This document shows, in pieces, positions 37,794 through 46,167 of a DNA stretch of 64,000 bases. Location: contig CAMPHF010000007.1 of NCBI GenBank assembly GCA_946885915.1, forward strand, positions 62,001 through 126,000. Reading direction: 5' to 3'. The position numbers and the translations under genes are program-made. The DNA is from an uncultured Idiomarina sp. (GTDB lineage Bacteria; Pseudomonadota; Gammaproteobacteria; Enterobacterales; Alteromonadaceae). The stretch's first letter is position 1. The number at the start of each line of letters is the position of its first letter. The notes below the pieces were generated by a model, which was not told the origin of the DNA, ran no database searches, and saw nothing but the letters and a program-made list of their open reading frames with translations.

Positions 37794-39043
37794 ACTGATT
37801 TTCCCATCGCGCGCTTGGCGAACGCATGGCGCGCCCCATCAATTTTTTCTAACGCCAACAAAGCAAGGTTACGCGGTGCCACCAGCAGCGGATGCCGATT
37901 AGAAAAACCATGCACCAGCCACTGCGTGAGCCCAATGGTGTGGGCGTAATCAGCCTCACGGGTTTGCCAATATTGGCGGATCAGTGCGTACCGGCCGGCA
38001 TCTTCGGCGCTGCCGTTAGCTTCAGTTGCGCTATCGGTGCGCAAGCATTCGGCAATACTCATGGCATCCCGAACCCCTAAGTTAAAGCCTTGTCCGGCAA
38101 TAGGGTGCAAGGCATGAGAGGCATTGCCCAATAAAATAACCCGATGATGAGTACTCTGCTCGGCAAGGCGCAGCTGTAATGGGTAGGCAATGCGGTTCTC
38201 AATGCCCACAAAAGTGCCCGCGCGATAGCCAAACGCCTGTTGCAACTGCGTCAGGAAAACCTCTTCAGGAGCTGCCAACATGGCCTCGGCATCAGCAGGG
38301 GCTAAGCTCCACACTAAGGAGGCAAAGTGGCGACCGGGCTGGGTGCTGTCTGCCGGCAGCGGCAATAGCGCCAGTGGCCCGGTTTCAGTGAAACGTTCAA
38401 AAGCCCAGCCTTGCAGAGATTGCGCCAGCTCAAGCCGGGCAATAATGCCCTGCTGAGCATAGTCGGTGGTGTGTAAGGCAATGCCAAGTAAGTCACGCAC
38501 GGTGGAATGGTTGCCATCGGCCGCTAACACCAATTGTGCCGCAAGCGCCTCCGCCGGCTTGGCTAAATCCTCAGCTGCCGCCAGCTGCAGTACCACTTGC
38601 GCAGGTTGTAGCTGTAACGCGGTAACGGCTACACCGCCCTGCCAACTAATCTGGGCGTGGGCCTGACAAGCTTGATACAAAGCCTGATTCAACCTGGCCG
38701 CGGCAATGACTTGGCCTAACGCTGCCACGCCTTCTTGCGCGGCATGCAAGCGCGTCATGCCAGCAAAGCCACGATCGCTCACATGAATATGCTCAATAGC
38801 ACAAGCCTCGGCCGCCAGCTCAGACCAAATGCCCAACTCCTGCAATAGCTCTACCGTGCCGGCCGCCAGCGCAATACTGCGCGGGTCTCGGGCCGGTCCG
38901 CCAAGTTGTGGCTCAATAACGGTAAGGGTTAAATCGGGGCGCGCACGAGCAATTAACAGTGCGGTTAACGCGCCTACTAAGCCGCCGCCGACAACAGCAA
39001 TATGAGTGCTTGGGGTCAATGCAGAGTTTTCGAGGTCCGACAC
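37790..39043 (-). CDS. ubiH: 2-octaprenyl-6-methoxyphenol hydroxylase UbiH
   Basis: 417 residues: FAD-binding GGGLVGALTALL near residue 20, a middle ADGNHSTVRDLLGI block, and GNASHALHPIAGQGFNLGVRD near 310-330. It hydroxylates the C1 position of the ubiquinone ring. It overlaps ygfB by 28 bp and ubiI by 4 bp, so the three are one operon. In E. coli pepP lies between ygfB and ubiH; here it is absent. Confidence 0.92.
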   Translation of the reverse strand: MSDLENSALTPSTHIAVVGGGLVGALTALLIARARPDLTLTVIEPQLGGPARDPRSIALAAGTVELLQELGIWSELAAEACAIEHIHVSDRGFAGMTRLHAAQEGVAALGQVIAAARLNQALYQACQAHAQISWQGGVAVTALQLQPAQVVLQLAAAEDLAKPAEALAAQLVLAADGNHSTVRDLLGIALHTTDYAQQGIIARLELAQSLQGWAFERFTETGPLALLPLPADSTQPGRHFASLVWSLAPADAEAMLAAPEEVFLTQLQQAFGYRAGTFVGIENRIAYPLQLRLAEQSTHHRVILLGNASHALHPIAGQGFNLGVRDAMSIAECLRTDSATEANGSAEDAGRYALIRQYWQTREADYAHTIGLTQWLVHGFSNRHPLLVAPRNLALLALEKIDGARHAFAKRAMGKSV

Positions 39044-39588
39044 GGTGCACCTTTGGTCTGGCCCAGCTCGTTAAAACACAAAATAGCCGACACGCGCAAA
39101 TATTCGAGAATTTCGAAGTAGGCGCGCTCGGCATCCTCTTCTTCCTCTATATCAACGTCTAATTTGGCAATTTCGACCAAATCTTCAATGGCTTCTCGTA
39201 AGTCGTCGGAGACATTAGCCAAATTCACTTGGTTCACACCAAACCCGACTAAAAACGATTGCACCCAGCCGGTTAGGGCTTGCAAACGCTCATACAAAGG
39301 GGCGTGATCGCTAGGTAACAAAGGTTGGTAGCCCAAATCCGGGTCGCGCAGTGCGGCGCAAATGTCTTGATACATTTGCGTAAGTTTTTCGCGCAACGCG
39401 GCATCGAACTTTTGCCCTTCGTTGGCAAGGTCGCTCAGCAACAACAACCATTCTTGGCCTTCGGTGGCGGCACCGCTGGCTATCATGCCGGTTAACATGC
39501 CCTGAATTTCAGCAGCATTAGGCAACAAACCGTGCTGCTCAAAAAATTCATTCAATCTATCGAAATTTGCCAAGTGGGGTCCTGCCAT
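39016..39588 (-). CDS. ygfB: UPF0149 (YgfB/YecA-like) protein
   Basis: 190 residues of the YgfB family: FDRLNEFFEQHGLLPNAAEIQGMLTGMIASG at the start (first part diagnostic), WVQSFLVGFGVNQ in the middle, an acidic DVDIEEEEDAERAYFEILEYLRV segment near residues 150-172. The family's role is unclear; it sits at the head of the ubiquinone operon, divergent from zapA, exactly as in other gammaproteobacteria. Confidence 0.9.
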   Translation of the reverse strand: MAGPHLANFDRLNEFFEQHGLLPNAAEIQGMLTGMIASGAATEGQEWLLLLSDLANEGQKFDAALREKLTQMYQDICAALRDPDLGYQPLLPSDHAPLYERLQALTGWVQSFLVGFGVNQVNLANVSDDLREAIEDLVEIAKLDVDIEEEEDAERAYFEILEYLRVSAILCFNELGQTKGAPCRTSKTLH

Positions 39589-39721
39589 TCGATGGGTCTC
39601 TAATTTCGTCGTTTATGGGTGAATCCTAACACTCACTTGACACTTTCGCTAGCTGACAAGGCCGCCATAGGCATGCCATAATAGGCCAACGATTTGAATG
39701 AAAGTGCAAAAGGATGTCCTG

Positions 39722-40030
39722 ATGTCAGCACGTGCAATGGATATAACGCTCCTGGAGCGCACCTACAAAGTGAGCTGTCCGCAAGGGCAAGAAGTAGCGT
39801 TGCAGCAAGCCGCCGATGTACTCAATCAGAAGCTGTTGCAAACTAAAGCACAATCGAAGCTGACCAACCCTGAGCAGGTTGCGGTCATGACCGCGTTAAA
39901 CCTGTGCCACGAATGGATGCAACAAGAGCGTGAGCAGCAACAGAAAGTTGCGGCGCTTGAAGACAAATTGAAATTGTTGCAAGACACTTTAGAGCAAGTG
40001 ATGGCCGAGCAACGTCCCGGCCGGAAGTAA
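39722..40030 (+). CDS. zapA: Cell division protein ZapA
   Basis: 102 residues from the ATG at 39722, chosen because AAAGGA lies 7 bp upstream; an earlier in-frame ATG would add eight residues. The N-terminal ZapA domain (MDITLLERTYKVSCPQGQ) is followed by a C-terminal coiled coil (about 65-100). ZapA cross-links FtsZ filaments at the Z-ring. The gene is followed by 6S RNA as in most gammaproteobacteria. Confidence 0.93.
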   Translation: MSARAMDITLLERTYKVSCPQGQEVALQQAADVLNQKLLQTKAQSKLTNPEQVAVMTALNLCHEWMQQEREQQQKVAALEDKLKLLQDTLEQVMAEQRPGRK

Positions 40031-40050
40031 ACACTCACTTGTCACAAATT

Positions 40051-40236
40051 ATGGTTGCCTGGGCTGTTTGCTAGCAGACTTATGTCCCTGAGCCGATGCT
40101 TTTAACCATGGGGTTCACTGACTGGCTATTGAGCAAGCTTGGCTCGTACCGAGAAGCCTACGGTCACGATTTGCGCCCCGCCTTGAACCTGTGGGTTCAA
40201 GGGCTACAGTCAGCGGCGGCAGTTTGGGTAACCACC
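40051..40236 (+). ncRNA. ssrS: 6S RNA (SsrS)
   Basis: The conserved blocks CCCTGAGCCGAT (near 40086) and GGTTCAAGGGCTACAGTCAG (near 40194) match E. coli 6S RNA, as do CCGAGAAGCC (near 40149) and CCTTGAAC. The ends pair over 15 bp including wobbles (TGGTTGCCTGGGCTG with CAGTTTGGGTAACCA), closing the long hairpin. 6S RNA binds sigma-70 RNA polymerase and inhibits it in stationary phase. Exact ends are estimated from the terminal stem. It lies directly after zapA, its usual place. Confidence 0.93.
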
Positions 40237-40249
40237 ACCTTTGTTTTAT

Positions 40250-41848
40250 TTATTCCTCAGTTGCGCGGGCGGCTTTCTCGGCCGCCACAATGGCCCGTAC
40301 GTCAGCCAGCAATTCCTTCACATCATAAATAATGCCGTCTTTAATGGTGTAGGTAATGCCATCAGTGCGCTCGGGCTCATTATTCTCGCTTAACTGGTAA
40401 TGGCCAGTGCCGTAAAGCACTTTAAAGTTACGCAGTGGGTTTTCATCGACAATCACCAAGTCGGCCTTTTTGCCCGGTATCACGCTGCCAATCTCGCTCT
40501 CTAGGCCCAGTGCTTGGGCGCCATTTAAGGTGGCAGCCTGCACCACTTCTAACGCATTAAAGCCTGCTTCACGCAGCAACTCTAACTCGCGAATATAACC
40601 AAAGCCGTAAATTTTGTAGATATAGCCAGAATCCGAGCCGGTGGTTACCCGCCCGCCATTATTTTTGTAATCGTTTAAGAAGGTCATCCACAACTGGTAG
40701 TTGCGCTTCCAAGCTACCTCATCGTCGGTGGTCCAATCGAACCAATACGAGCCATGGGCGTAGCGATTTGGGGTAAAGAAATCCCACAACCGTGGCAAGG
40801 TGTAATCTTCATGCCAAATGGCCTGCCGCTCGCGCATTAAATCGCGGCTCGCCTCATAAATGGTCAAGGTAGGATTAATGGTGAAATCGAGTTTAATCAG
40901 TTCATCACGCACATAATTCCAGCGCTCGGAGCCGGGTTTGGCGGCTTGTTCCCATAACCGGCCGGCTTCACCAAATCTATCTTGCTCGTTGTTGTAGTTG
41001 TAATCGGGCGAGTAATTTTGAATGGTTTGTTCGGTAAACAATGCTTCCGGTAGGCCGTACCAGTGCTCCATAGTGGTTAAGCCTTGGCGCGCTGAATCCA
41101 ATACGTTGGTTTGCATGACGTTTAGCTGAGCGTGGTGCATCATAGTGCCCAAGCCCTGCTTTTTGGCCTCGTCGAAAGCAGCTGCCATAAGCCGTGGGGT
41201 GGCACCGAAGAATTTAATGCCAGAGGCGCCTTTGCGCTTGATCATGCGCACCCAGTCTCGGGCATCTTTTTCGCTAAAAATAGGGTCTTCATAGCCTTGG
41301 CCAAAGCCTACGTATGGCACAATCCGCGGTGCCACAATATTATTTTCAGCGCTTTGCTGTTGGTGCCATTGCACCCAATCAAAGCCATTAAAACTGCCCG
41401 GCTCGCGCACCGTGGTAATACCGTGCGCCAGCCATAATTTCAGCACGTACTCGGCCGGAATGCCTTTGGCAGAGCCGCCAATATGGCCATGCATATCAAC
41501 AAAGCCTGGCAAAATGTACTTGCCAGTCACGTCTAACTCGCGATCACCGGGCTGGGCTTTGGGGCGGTTGTCCGGTTTAATCGGCACGCCGGGATAGCCC
41601 ACATTCACCACCTGCTTGATCCGGTCGTTCTCAATGACAATATCAACCGGGCCCAGTGGCGGCGCACCCTCGCCACTAATTAAAATACCACCGCGTAAAA
41701 TTAAGCGTTGGTACGGGCCTTCGCCTTGTTCCCCGCGTTCGGGTGCCTTGGGCGGTGCTTGCAGCGCCTGCGCGGGCACAAACAATTGCGCGGTAAACAG
41801 GGTAATAACAGCGAACAACACTAGCTTTGGTAGTTTTAATTGTGGCAT
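40250..41848 (-). CDS. Exported metal-dependent amidohydrolase
   Basis: 532 residues from the ATG at 41848, which begins a signal peptide (MPQLKLPKLVLFAVITLF, cleavage after AQA near residue 27); a longer frame lacks export features. Amidohydrolase-superfamily motifs: the metal-binding HGHIGG pair near residue 110, TVREPGSFNGFDW, MHHAQLN near 245, and GSDSGYIYK near 400. The GKYILPGFVDMHGH block is typical of imidazolonepropionase-like or prolidase-like periplasmic enzymes; the substrate is unknown. It ends 13 bp from the 3' end of 6S RNA, in the opposite direction, and separates 6S RNA from fau. Confidence 0.83.
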   Translation of the reverse strand: MPQLKLPKLVLFAVITLFTAQLFVPAQALQAPPKAPERGEQGEGPYQRLILRGGILISGEGAPPLGPVDIVIENDRIKQVVNVGYPGVPIKPDNRPKAQPGDRELDVTGKYILPGFVDMHGHIGGSAKGIPAEYVLKLWLAHGITTVREPGSFNGFDWVQWHQQQSAENNIVAPRIVPYVGFGQGYEDPIFSEKDARDWVRMIKRKGASGIKFFGATPRLMAAAFDEAKKQGLGTMMHHAQLNVMQTNVLDSARQGLTTMEHWYGLPEALFTEQTIQNYSPDYNYNNEQDRFGEAGRLWEQAAKPGSERWNYVRDELIKLDFTINPTLTIYEASRDLMRERQAIWHEDYTLPRLWDFFTPNRYAHGSYWFDWTTDDEVAWKRNYQLWMTFLNDYKNNGGRVTTGSDSGYIYKIYGFGYIRELELLREAGFNALEVVQAATLNGAQALGLESEIGSVIPGKKADLVIVDENPLRNFKVLYGTGHYQLSENNEPERTDGITYTIKDGIIYDVKELLADVRAIVAAEKAARATEE

Positions 41849-41905
41849 GGTGAGTGCTCTCGTCGAGTCGAATAGCAAGAATGTATGGTTGAGGATAGCA
41901 AGCGC

Positions 41906-42577
41906 ATGACAGCACAGCAATCAACTCGCATCCCGAATACTGGCGCATTGGTCGCAACTCAGCAGCCGTGGTTAGATGTCACTGCTCAAGCCGCGCGCGC
42001 CGAGTTGCGCCAAGTGCTAAAAGCGCGACGGGCGGCGTTAACCGACTCTGAGCAGCAGGACGCAGCAGCAGCGGTAGCGGCGCACTTGCAGACCCTACCC
42101 GAGTATAAACAGGCCAAGGTCGTTGCGGGCTATTTAAGTGTGCGCGCAGAGCTTGGCACCCAAGCCCTGCTCGCGCAGGCCCTTGCGCAAGCTAAAACGC
42201 TTACGTTGCCGTGTTTGCATCCAGTGGTAGCCGGGCAATTACTGTTTTTACGCTATCAGCAGCAAGCAGATCTGGTGCTGAATCAATATGGCATTCCGGA
42301 GCCGGTACTGGCGGTACCTAATATTATCCCGATTGGCCACATACAACTGCTACTGGTGCCGTTACTGGGCTTCGATGCCCACGGGCAGCGCCTGGGCATG
42401 GGCGGTGGATTTTATGATCGTACCTTGGCGGTATGGGCGGCGGGTAAGCTGCCGCAGTTATTGCCGGTGGGTTTAGCGCACAACTGTCAGCGAGTAGAGC
42501 AGCTGCCGAGCGCGCCTTGGGACGTGCCACTACCGGTCATTATTACGCCCGATAAGGTGTGGGATTTCCGCCCTTAA
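41906..42577 (+). CDS. fau: 5-formyltetrahydrofolate cyclo-ligase
   Basis: 223 residues from the ATG at 41906 (GAGGA 10 bp upstream); an ATG 21 bp earlier is possible. Family motifs: RAELRQVLKARRAAL near the N-terminus (substrate/ATP contact), and GFDAHGQRLGMGGGFYDRTL near 155-174 (ATP binding). It converts 5-formyl-THF to methenyl-THF using ATP. In gammaproteobacteria it is often co-transcribed with 6S RNA; here the amidohydrolase gene intervenes on the opposite strand, so it must have its own promoter in the roughly 60 bp shared with that gene. Confidence 0.9.
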   Translation: MTAQQSTRIPNTGALVATQQPWLDVTAQAARAELRQVLKARRAALTDSEQQDAAAAVAAHLQTLPEYKQAKVVAGYLSVRAELGTQALLAQALAQAKTLTLPCLHPVVAGQLLFLRYQQQADLVLNQYGIPEPVLAVPNIIPIGHIQLLLVPLLGFDAHGQRLGMGGGFYDRTLAVWAAGKLPQLLPVGLAHNCQRVEQLPSAPWDVPLPVIITPDKVWDFRP

Positions 42578-42630
42578 CGCCGTATACTACTCGGCCATAA
42601 CCCACTCTTCAAAGCGTTGGAATTATTGTT

Positions 42631-43305
42631 ATGGCAACCTCCCAAGATGAACTCAAGCAGCAAGCCGCTCAAGCCGCTCTAAAATACGTTGAAGAAGGCA
42701 CGATTGTCGGGGTTGGCACCGGCTCCACCGTGAACTTTTTCATCGATGCTTTAGCTACCATGAAACACGATATTGAAGGTGCGGTATCAAGCTCTGAAGC
42801 CTCTACTGCGCGCTTAAAAGCGCATGGTATTGAGGTGATGGAGCTGAATCATGTGAGCAATATTCCCGTGTATGTGGATGGCGCCGACGAGCTAGATAAG
42901 CACTTGCGCATGGTAAAAGGCGGTGGTGGTGCACTCACCCGCGAAAAAATCGTGGCCGCGGTCGCGCGCAACTTTGTCTGTATTGCCGATGAATCCAAAT
43001 TAGTCGGGCGCTTAGGCCAATTCCCGGTTCCTATTGAAGTGATTCCTATGGCTCGTTCTTACGTGGCGCGCGAAATTGTGCGCTTAGGCGGCGATCCTGT
43101 GTGGCGTGAAGGGTTCGTGACCGATAACGGCAACCTCATTTTGGATATTCACCATTTAGATATCCTTGACCCTGTACAACTTGAGCAGGCATTCAATAAT
43201 ATTGTTGGCGTTGTCACCAACGGCTTATTTGCGAAGCGCGGCGCAGATGTTGCCATTCTTGCCGGTCGCGATGGCCTGCAAACACTCGGTCAAATGAAAG
43301 GATAA
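42631..43305 (+). CDS. rpiA: Ribose-5-phosphate isomerase A
   Basis: 224 residues, with [14 protein letters not shown] near residue 26-40, DGADEL near 85 and [14 protein letters not shown] near 97-110. It interconverts ribose-5-phosphate and ribulose-5-phosphate. It is followed 2 bp later by serA, the same neighbours as in other gammaproteobacteria, where serA and rpiA are adjacent. The weak -10-like TATACT at 42583-42588 may be its promoter. Confidence 0.96.
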   Translation: MATSQDELKQQAAQAALKYVEEGTIVGVGTGSTVNFFIDALATMKHDIEGAVSSSEASTARLKAHGIEVMELNHVSNIPVYVDGADELDKHLRMVKGGGGALTREKIVAAVARNFVCIADESKLVGRLGQFPVPIEVIPMARSYVAREIVRLGGDPVWREGFVTDNGNLILDIHHLDILDPVQLEQAFNNIVGVVTNGLFAKRGADVAILAGRDGLQTLGQMKG

Positions 43306-43307
43306 CC

Positions 43308-44564
43308 ATGTCAAATGACGCGCTTTTGAATGTTTCTTTGTCAAAAGACAAGATTAAAATACTGCTGCTGGAAGGCGTACACGAGAGTGCGGTGCAAGTA
43401 TTCAAGCGCCATGGCTATGCCAACATTGACTATGTGAAAACCTCGCTGAACGAAGCGGAACTATGCAAACGCATTGAAGATGCCCATTTTGTTGGTATTC
43501 GCTCACGCACCCAACTTAGCGCCAAGGTGTTTCAGGCGGCGAAAAAGCTGAATGCGGTAGGCTGTTTTTGTATTGGTACCAATCAGGTTGACTTAGAAGC
43601 CGCCCGCGAACATGGCGTGGTGGTATTTAATGCGCCCTTCTCGAACACGCGCAGCGTGGCCGAGCTGGTGCTCGCTGAAATTATTATGTTGTTGCGCCGC
43701 ATTCCGGAAAAAAATACCGCCGCTCATTTAGGAGGCTGGGATAAAGCCGCCGCCGGCTCCTTTGAAGCGCGTGGCAAGGTGCTAGGTATTATTGGTTATG
43801 GCCACATTGGCAGTCAGTTAAGCGTGCTGGCTGAGCAATTAGGCATGCAAGTGCGGTTTTACGATATTGAGGACAAGCTTCCACTTGGTAATGCCCAGCA
43901 AGAGCACAGTTTAACCACGCTGCTGCAAACCGCAGATGTGGTGACTTTGCACGTGCCGGAAACGCCGCAAACTCAGTGGATGATTGGCGCGAGTGAATTA
44001 CGTCGAATGCGCCCGGGCAGCATTTTGATCAACGCCTCACGCGGTACGGTGGTGGATATTGATGCCCTTGCATCGGCACTCACTAGTGGCCATTTAGCCG
44101 GCGCCGCCATCGACGTATTTCCGGTTGAGCCAAAGGGTAACGACGAGGAGTTTGTGTCGCCGCTGCGGGGCATTTCCAACTGTATTTTAACTCCACACAT
44201 TGGCGGCTCTACCCAAGAAGCGCAGGAAAATATTGGGGTTGAAGTGGCAGGCAAACTGGTGCGCTACTCGGATAACGGTTCGACTTTGTCGGCGGTGAAT
44301 TTTCCTGAAGTTTCGCTACCGGCACATGAAGGGTCGCGGCGCTTACTGCACATTCACGAGAATCGCCCTGGCATGCTCACCCGCATTAACCAAATTATGG
44401 CGGACCATAACATTAACGTGGCGGCGCAGTATTTGCAGACCGACAGCAAATTTGGCTATGTGGTAGTGGATATTGAAACGCCAGCGAAGAGCCATCAAGC
44501 CGATGAAATGCTGACCTTAATGCGAGATATTCCGGGCACCGTGCGGGCCCGGGTTTTATATTAA
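43308..44564 (+). CDS. serA: D-3-phosphoglycerate dehydrogenase with ACT domain
   Basis: 418 residues: NAD-binding GYGHIGSQL near residues 163-171, catalytic Arg in RSRTQL near 65, Glu in DVFPVEP near 270 and His in HIGGSTQEAQ near 292; a C-terminal ACT domain (about 345-418) should bind serine for feedback inhibition. First step of serine synthesis, feeding glycine and one-carbon metabolism. The first codons (MSNDALLNVSLSKDKIK) contain two 12-mers, at 43309 and 43339, like the palindrome core of the ubiI array. Confidence 0.96.
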   Translation: MSNDALLNVSLSKDKIKILLLEGVHESAVQVFKRHGYANIDYVKTSLNEAELCKRIEDAHFVGIRSRTQLSAKVFQAAKKLNAVGCFCIGTNQVDLEAAREHGVVVFNAPFSNTRSVAELVLAEIIMLLRRIPEKNTAAHLGGWDKAAAGSFEARGKVLGIIGYGHIGSQLSVLAEQLGMQVRFYDIEDKLPLGNAQQEHSLTTLLQTADVVTLHVPETPQTQWMIGASELRRMRPGSILINASRGTVVDIDALASALTSGHLAGAAIDVFPVEPKGNDEEFVSPLRGISNCILTPHIGGSTQEAQENIGVEVAGKLVRYSDNGSTLSAVNFPEVSLPAHEGSRRLLHIHENRPGMLTRINQIMADHNINVAAQYLQTDSKFGYVVVDIETPAKSHQADEMLTLMRDIPGTVRARVLY

Positions 44565-44581
44565 GCAGTGGGTATGAGCAG

Positions 44582-44610
44582 CGAGGCCGCGCTTACAGCG
44601 GGCGGCCTCG
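44582..44610. terminator. GC-rich hairpin between serA and phoU
   Basis: CGAGGCCGC (44582-44590) and GCGGCCTCG (44602-44610) make a perfect 9-bp stem that overlaps the end of phoU. It lacks a T-tract, so it may be a weak bidirectional terminator for these convergent genes or an RNA-stabilising end. Confidence 0.45.
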
Positions 44611-45312
44611 AACTGTTTCTTCCATAGATGCGGCAGAAACGTGGCGCACATCTTTACCTTTCACAAAGAAGATAATGTACTCGGCTACGTTCTGGCAGCG
44701 GTCACCAATCCGCTCCAGCGAGCGCGCTGACCACAACACGTTCATGACTTTTGGAATGCCACGTGGATCTTCCATCATGTAAGTCATTAATTGGCGAGTT
44801 AAGGCTTCGTATTGGCGATCAGCCGTCGCATCTTGTTGATGCACTTCATAAGCGGCGTCTAAATCCATCCGCGCAAATGCATCTAGCACGCGGCGCAACA
44901 TGCCCAGCACTTGCTGACCAAGGTTTTCTAAGCTCACCAAGAACTGCTGCTGATCGTTGTTAAAGCTTTCCAGCGCCACTTTAGCAATGCGCTCCGCTTC
45001 GTCACCAATGCGCTCTAAATCGGCAATGGTTTTGAAAATCGCAATAATTAAGCGCAGGTCGCTCGCCGCAGGCTGACGTTTGGCAATAATCTGGACGCAT
45101 TGCTCGTCAATTTGCACTTCCAGCTTATTAATTTTGTGGTCGCTTTCCAGCACCCGTGCGGCCAACTCTTGATCAGAGGTTTCAATGGCTTGCAAGGCAT
45201 CGCTAAGCTGTTGTTCAACTAAACCGCCCATGCTCAATACTTTGTTCCGCACCGCCTCGAGTTCTTCATTGAACTTGCCCGAGATGTGCTTACTCATGTT
45301 CATTTTATCCAT
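44593..45312 (-). CDS. phoU: Phosphate signalling protein PhoU
   Basis: 239 residues, two PhoU helical repeats with conserved ERIGDEAERIA (about 89-99) and ERIGDRCQNVAEY (about 203-215). The N-terminus (NMSKHISGKFNEELE) matches E. coli PhoU. It links the Pst transporter to PhoR, keeping PhoR inhibitory when phosphate is plentiful. Last gene of pstC-pstA-pstB-phoU, 14 bp after pstB. Confidence 0.96.
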   Translation of the reverse strand: MDKMNMSKHISGKFNEELEAVRNKVLSMGGLVEQQLSDALQAIETSDQELAARVLESDHKINKLEVQIDEQCVQIIAKRQPAASDLRLIIAIFKTIADLERIGDEAERIAKVALESFNNDQQQFLVSLENLGQQVLGMLRRVLDAFARMDLDAAYEVHQQDATADRQYEALTRQLMTYMMEDPRGIPKVMNVLWSARSLERIGDRCQNVAEYIIFFVKGKDVRHVSAASMEETVRGRPL

Positions 45313-45326
45313 TGCGGGCGCTCCTC

Positions 45327-46145
45327 TTAGCCGTATCGGCCAGTAATGTAATCTTCAGTTTGTTTCTGCTCAGGGGTAGTGAACAGGGTATTGGTGTCGT
45401 TATATTCAATCAGTTTGCCCATGTACATAAAGGCGGTTTGATCCGACACCCGGGCGGCTTGCTGCATGTTGTGCGTGACAATCACCACGGTATATTTGTC
45501 TTTTAACTCAGTGATCAATTCTTCAATGGTGAGGGTAGAGATTGGATCCAAAGCTGAGGTTGGTTCATCCAGTAGCAATACCTCTGGCTCAATGGCAATA
45601 GCGCGGGCAATCACCAAACGCTGCTGCTGACCACCAGACAGGCTAAAGGCCGACTCGTTCAAACGGTCTTTTACCTCTTCCCACAGTGCTGCGCCTTTTA
45701 ACGAACGCTCGACCACTTCGTCTAGTACCCGGCGATCGTTCACGCCTTGCAAGCGCATGCCGTATACCACGTTCTCATAAATAGATTTAGGGAACGGGTT
45801 TGGCCGTTGGAACACCATGCCGACGCGGCGCCGTAAGGCTGCTACATCAACATCTTTATCATAGATGTTTTTGTCGTGCAGACGAATTTCGCCGCTGGTT
45901 TTACAAATCTCGACCAAATCATTCATGCGGTTAATACAACGCAGCAAGGTAGATTTACCGCAACCCGAGGGACCGATAAACGCGGTCACCCGGTTGGTCG
46001 GGATTTTCATCGACACGTCATAGAGCGCCTGCGCCTGCCCATAGAACAAGTCTAGGTTGCGAATTTCTAAGGCGGTCTGCTCTGGCGCTAAATTGGCCAA
46101 ATCTAATGTATCTGCTTGTGAATTTGTCGGGGTTACCGAAATCAT
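45327..46145 (-). CDS. pstB: Phosphate ABC transporter ATP-binding protein
   Basis: 272 residues with Walker [10 protein letters not shown] (about 57-65), signature LSGGQQQR (about 170-177) and Walker [14 protein letters not shown] (about 186-198). It powers phosphate import through PstC/PstA and participates in PhoR signalling. It lies 22 bp after pstA. Confidence 0.97.
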   Translation of the reverse strand: MISVTPTNSQADTLDLANLAPEQTALEIRNLDLFYGQAQALYDVSMKIPTNRVTAFIGPSGCGKSTLLRCINRMNDLVEICKTSGEIRLHDKNIYDKDVDVAALRRRVGMVFQRPNPFPKSIYENVVYGMRLQGVNDRRVLDEVVERSLKGAALWEEVKDRLNESAFSLSGGQQQRLVIARAIAIEPEVLLLDEPTSALDPISTLTIEELITELKDKYTVVIVTHNMQQAARVSDQTAFMYMGKLIEYNDTNTLFTTPEQKQTEDYITGRYG

Positions 46146-46167
46146 ATTGAGGACCCTTCGTTACCAA

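Noticed and set aside
40096..40332. Plus-strand frame of 78 codons
   Set aside because: It lies over the 6S RNA and the 3' end of the amidohydrolase gene; the 6S blocks and terminal stem explain the sequence.
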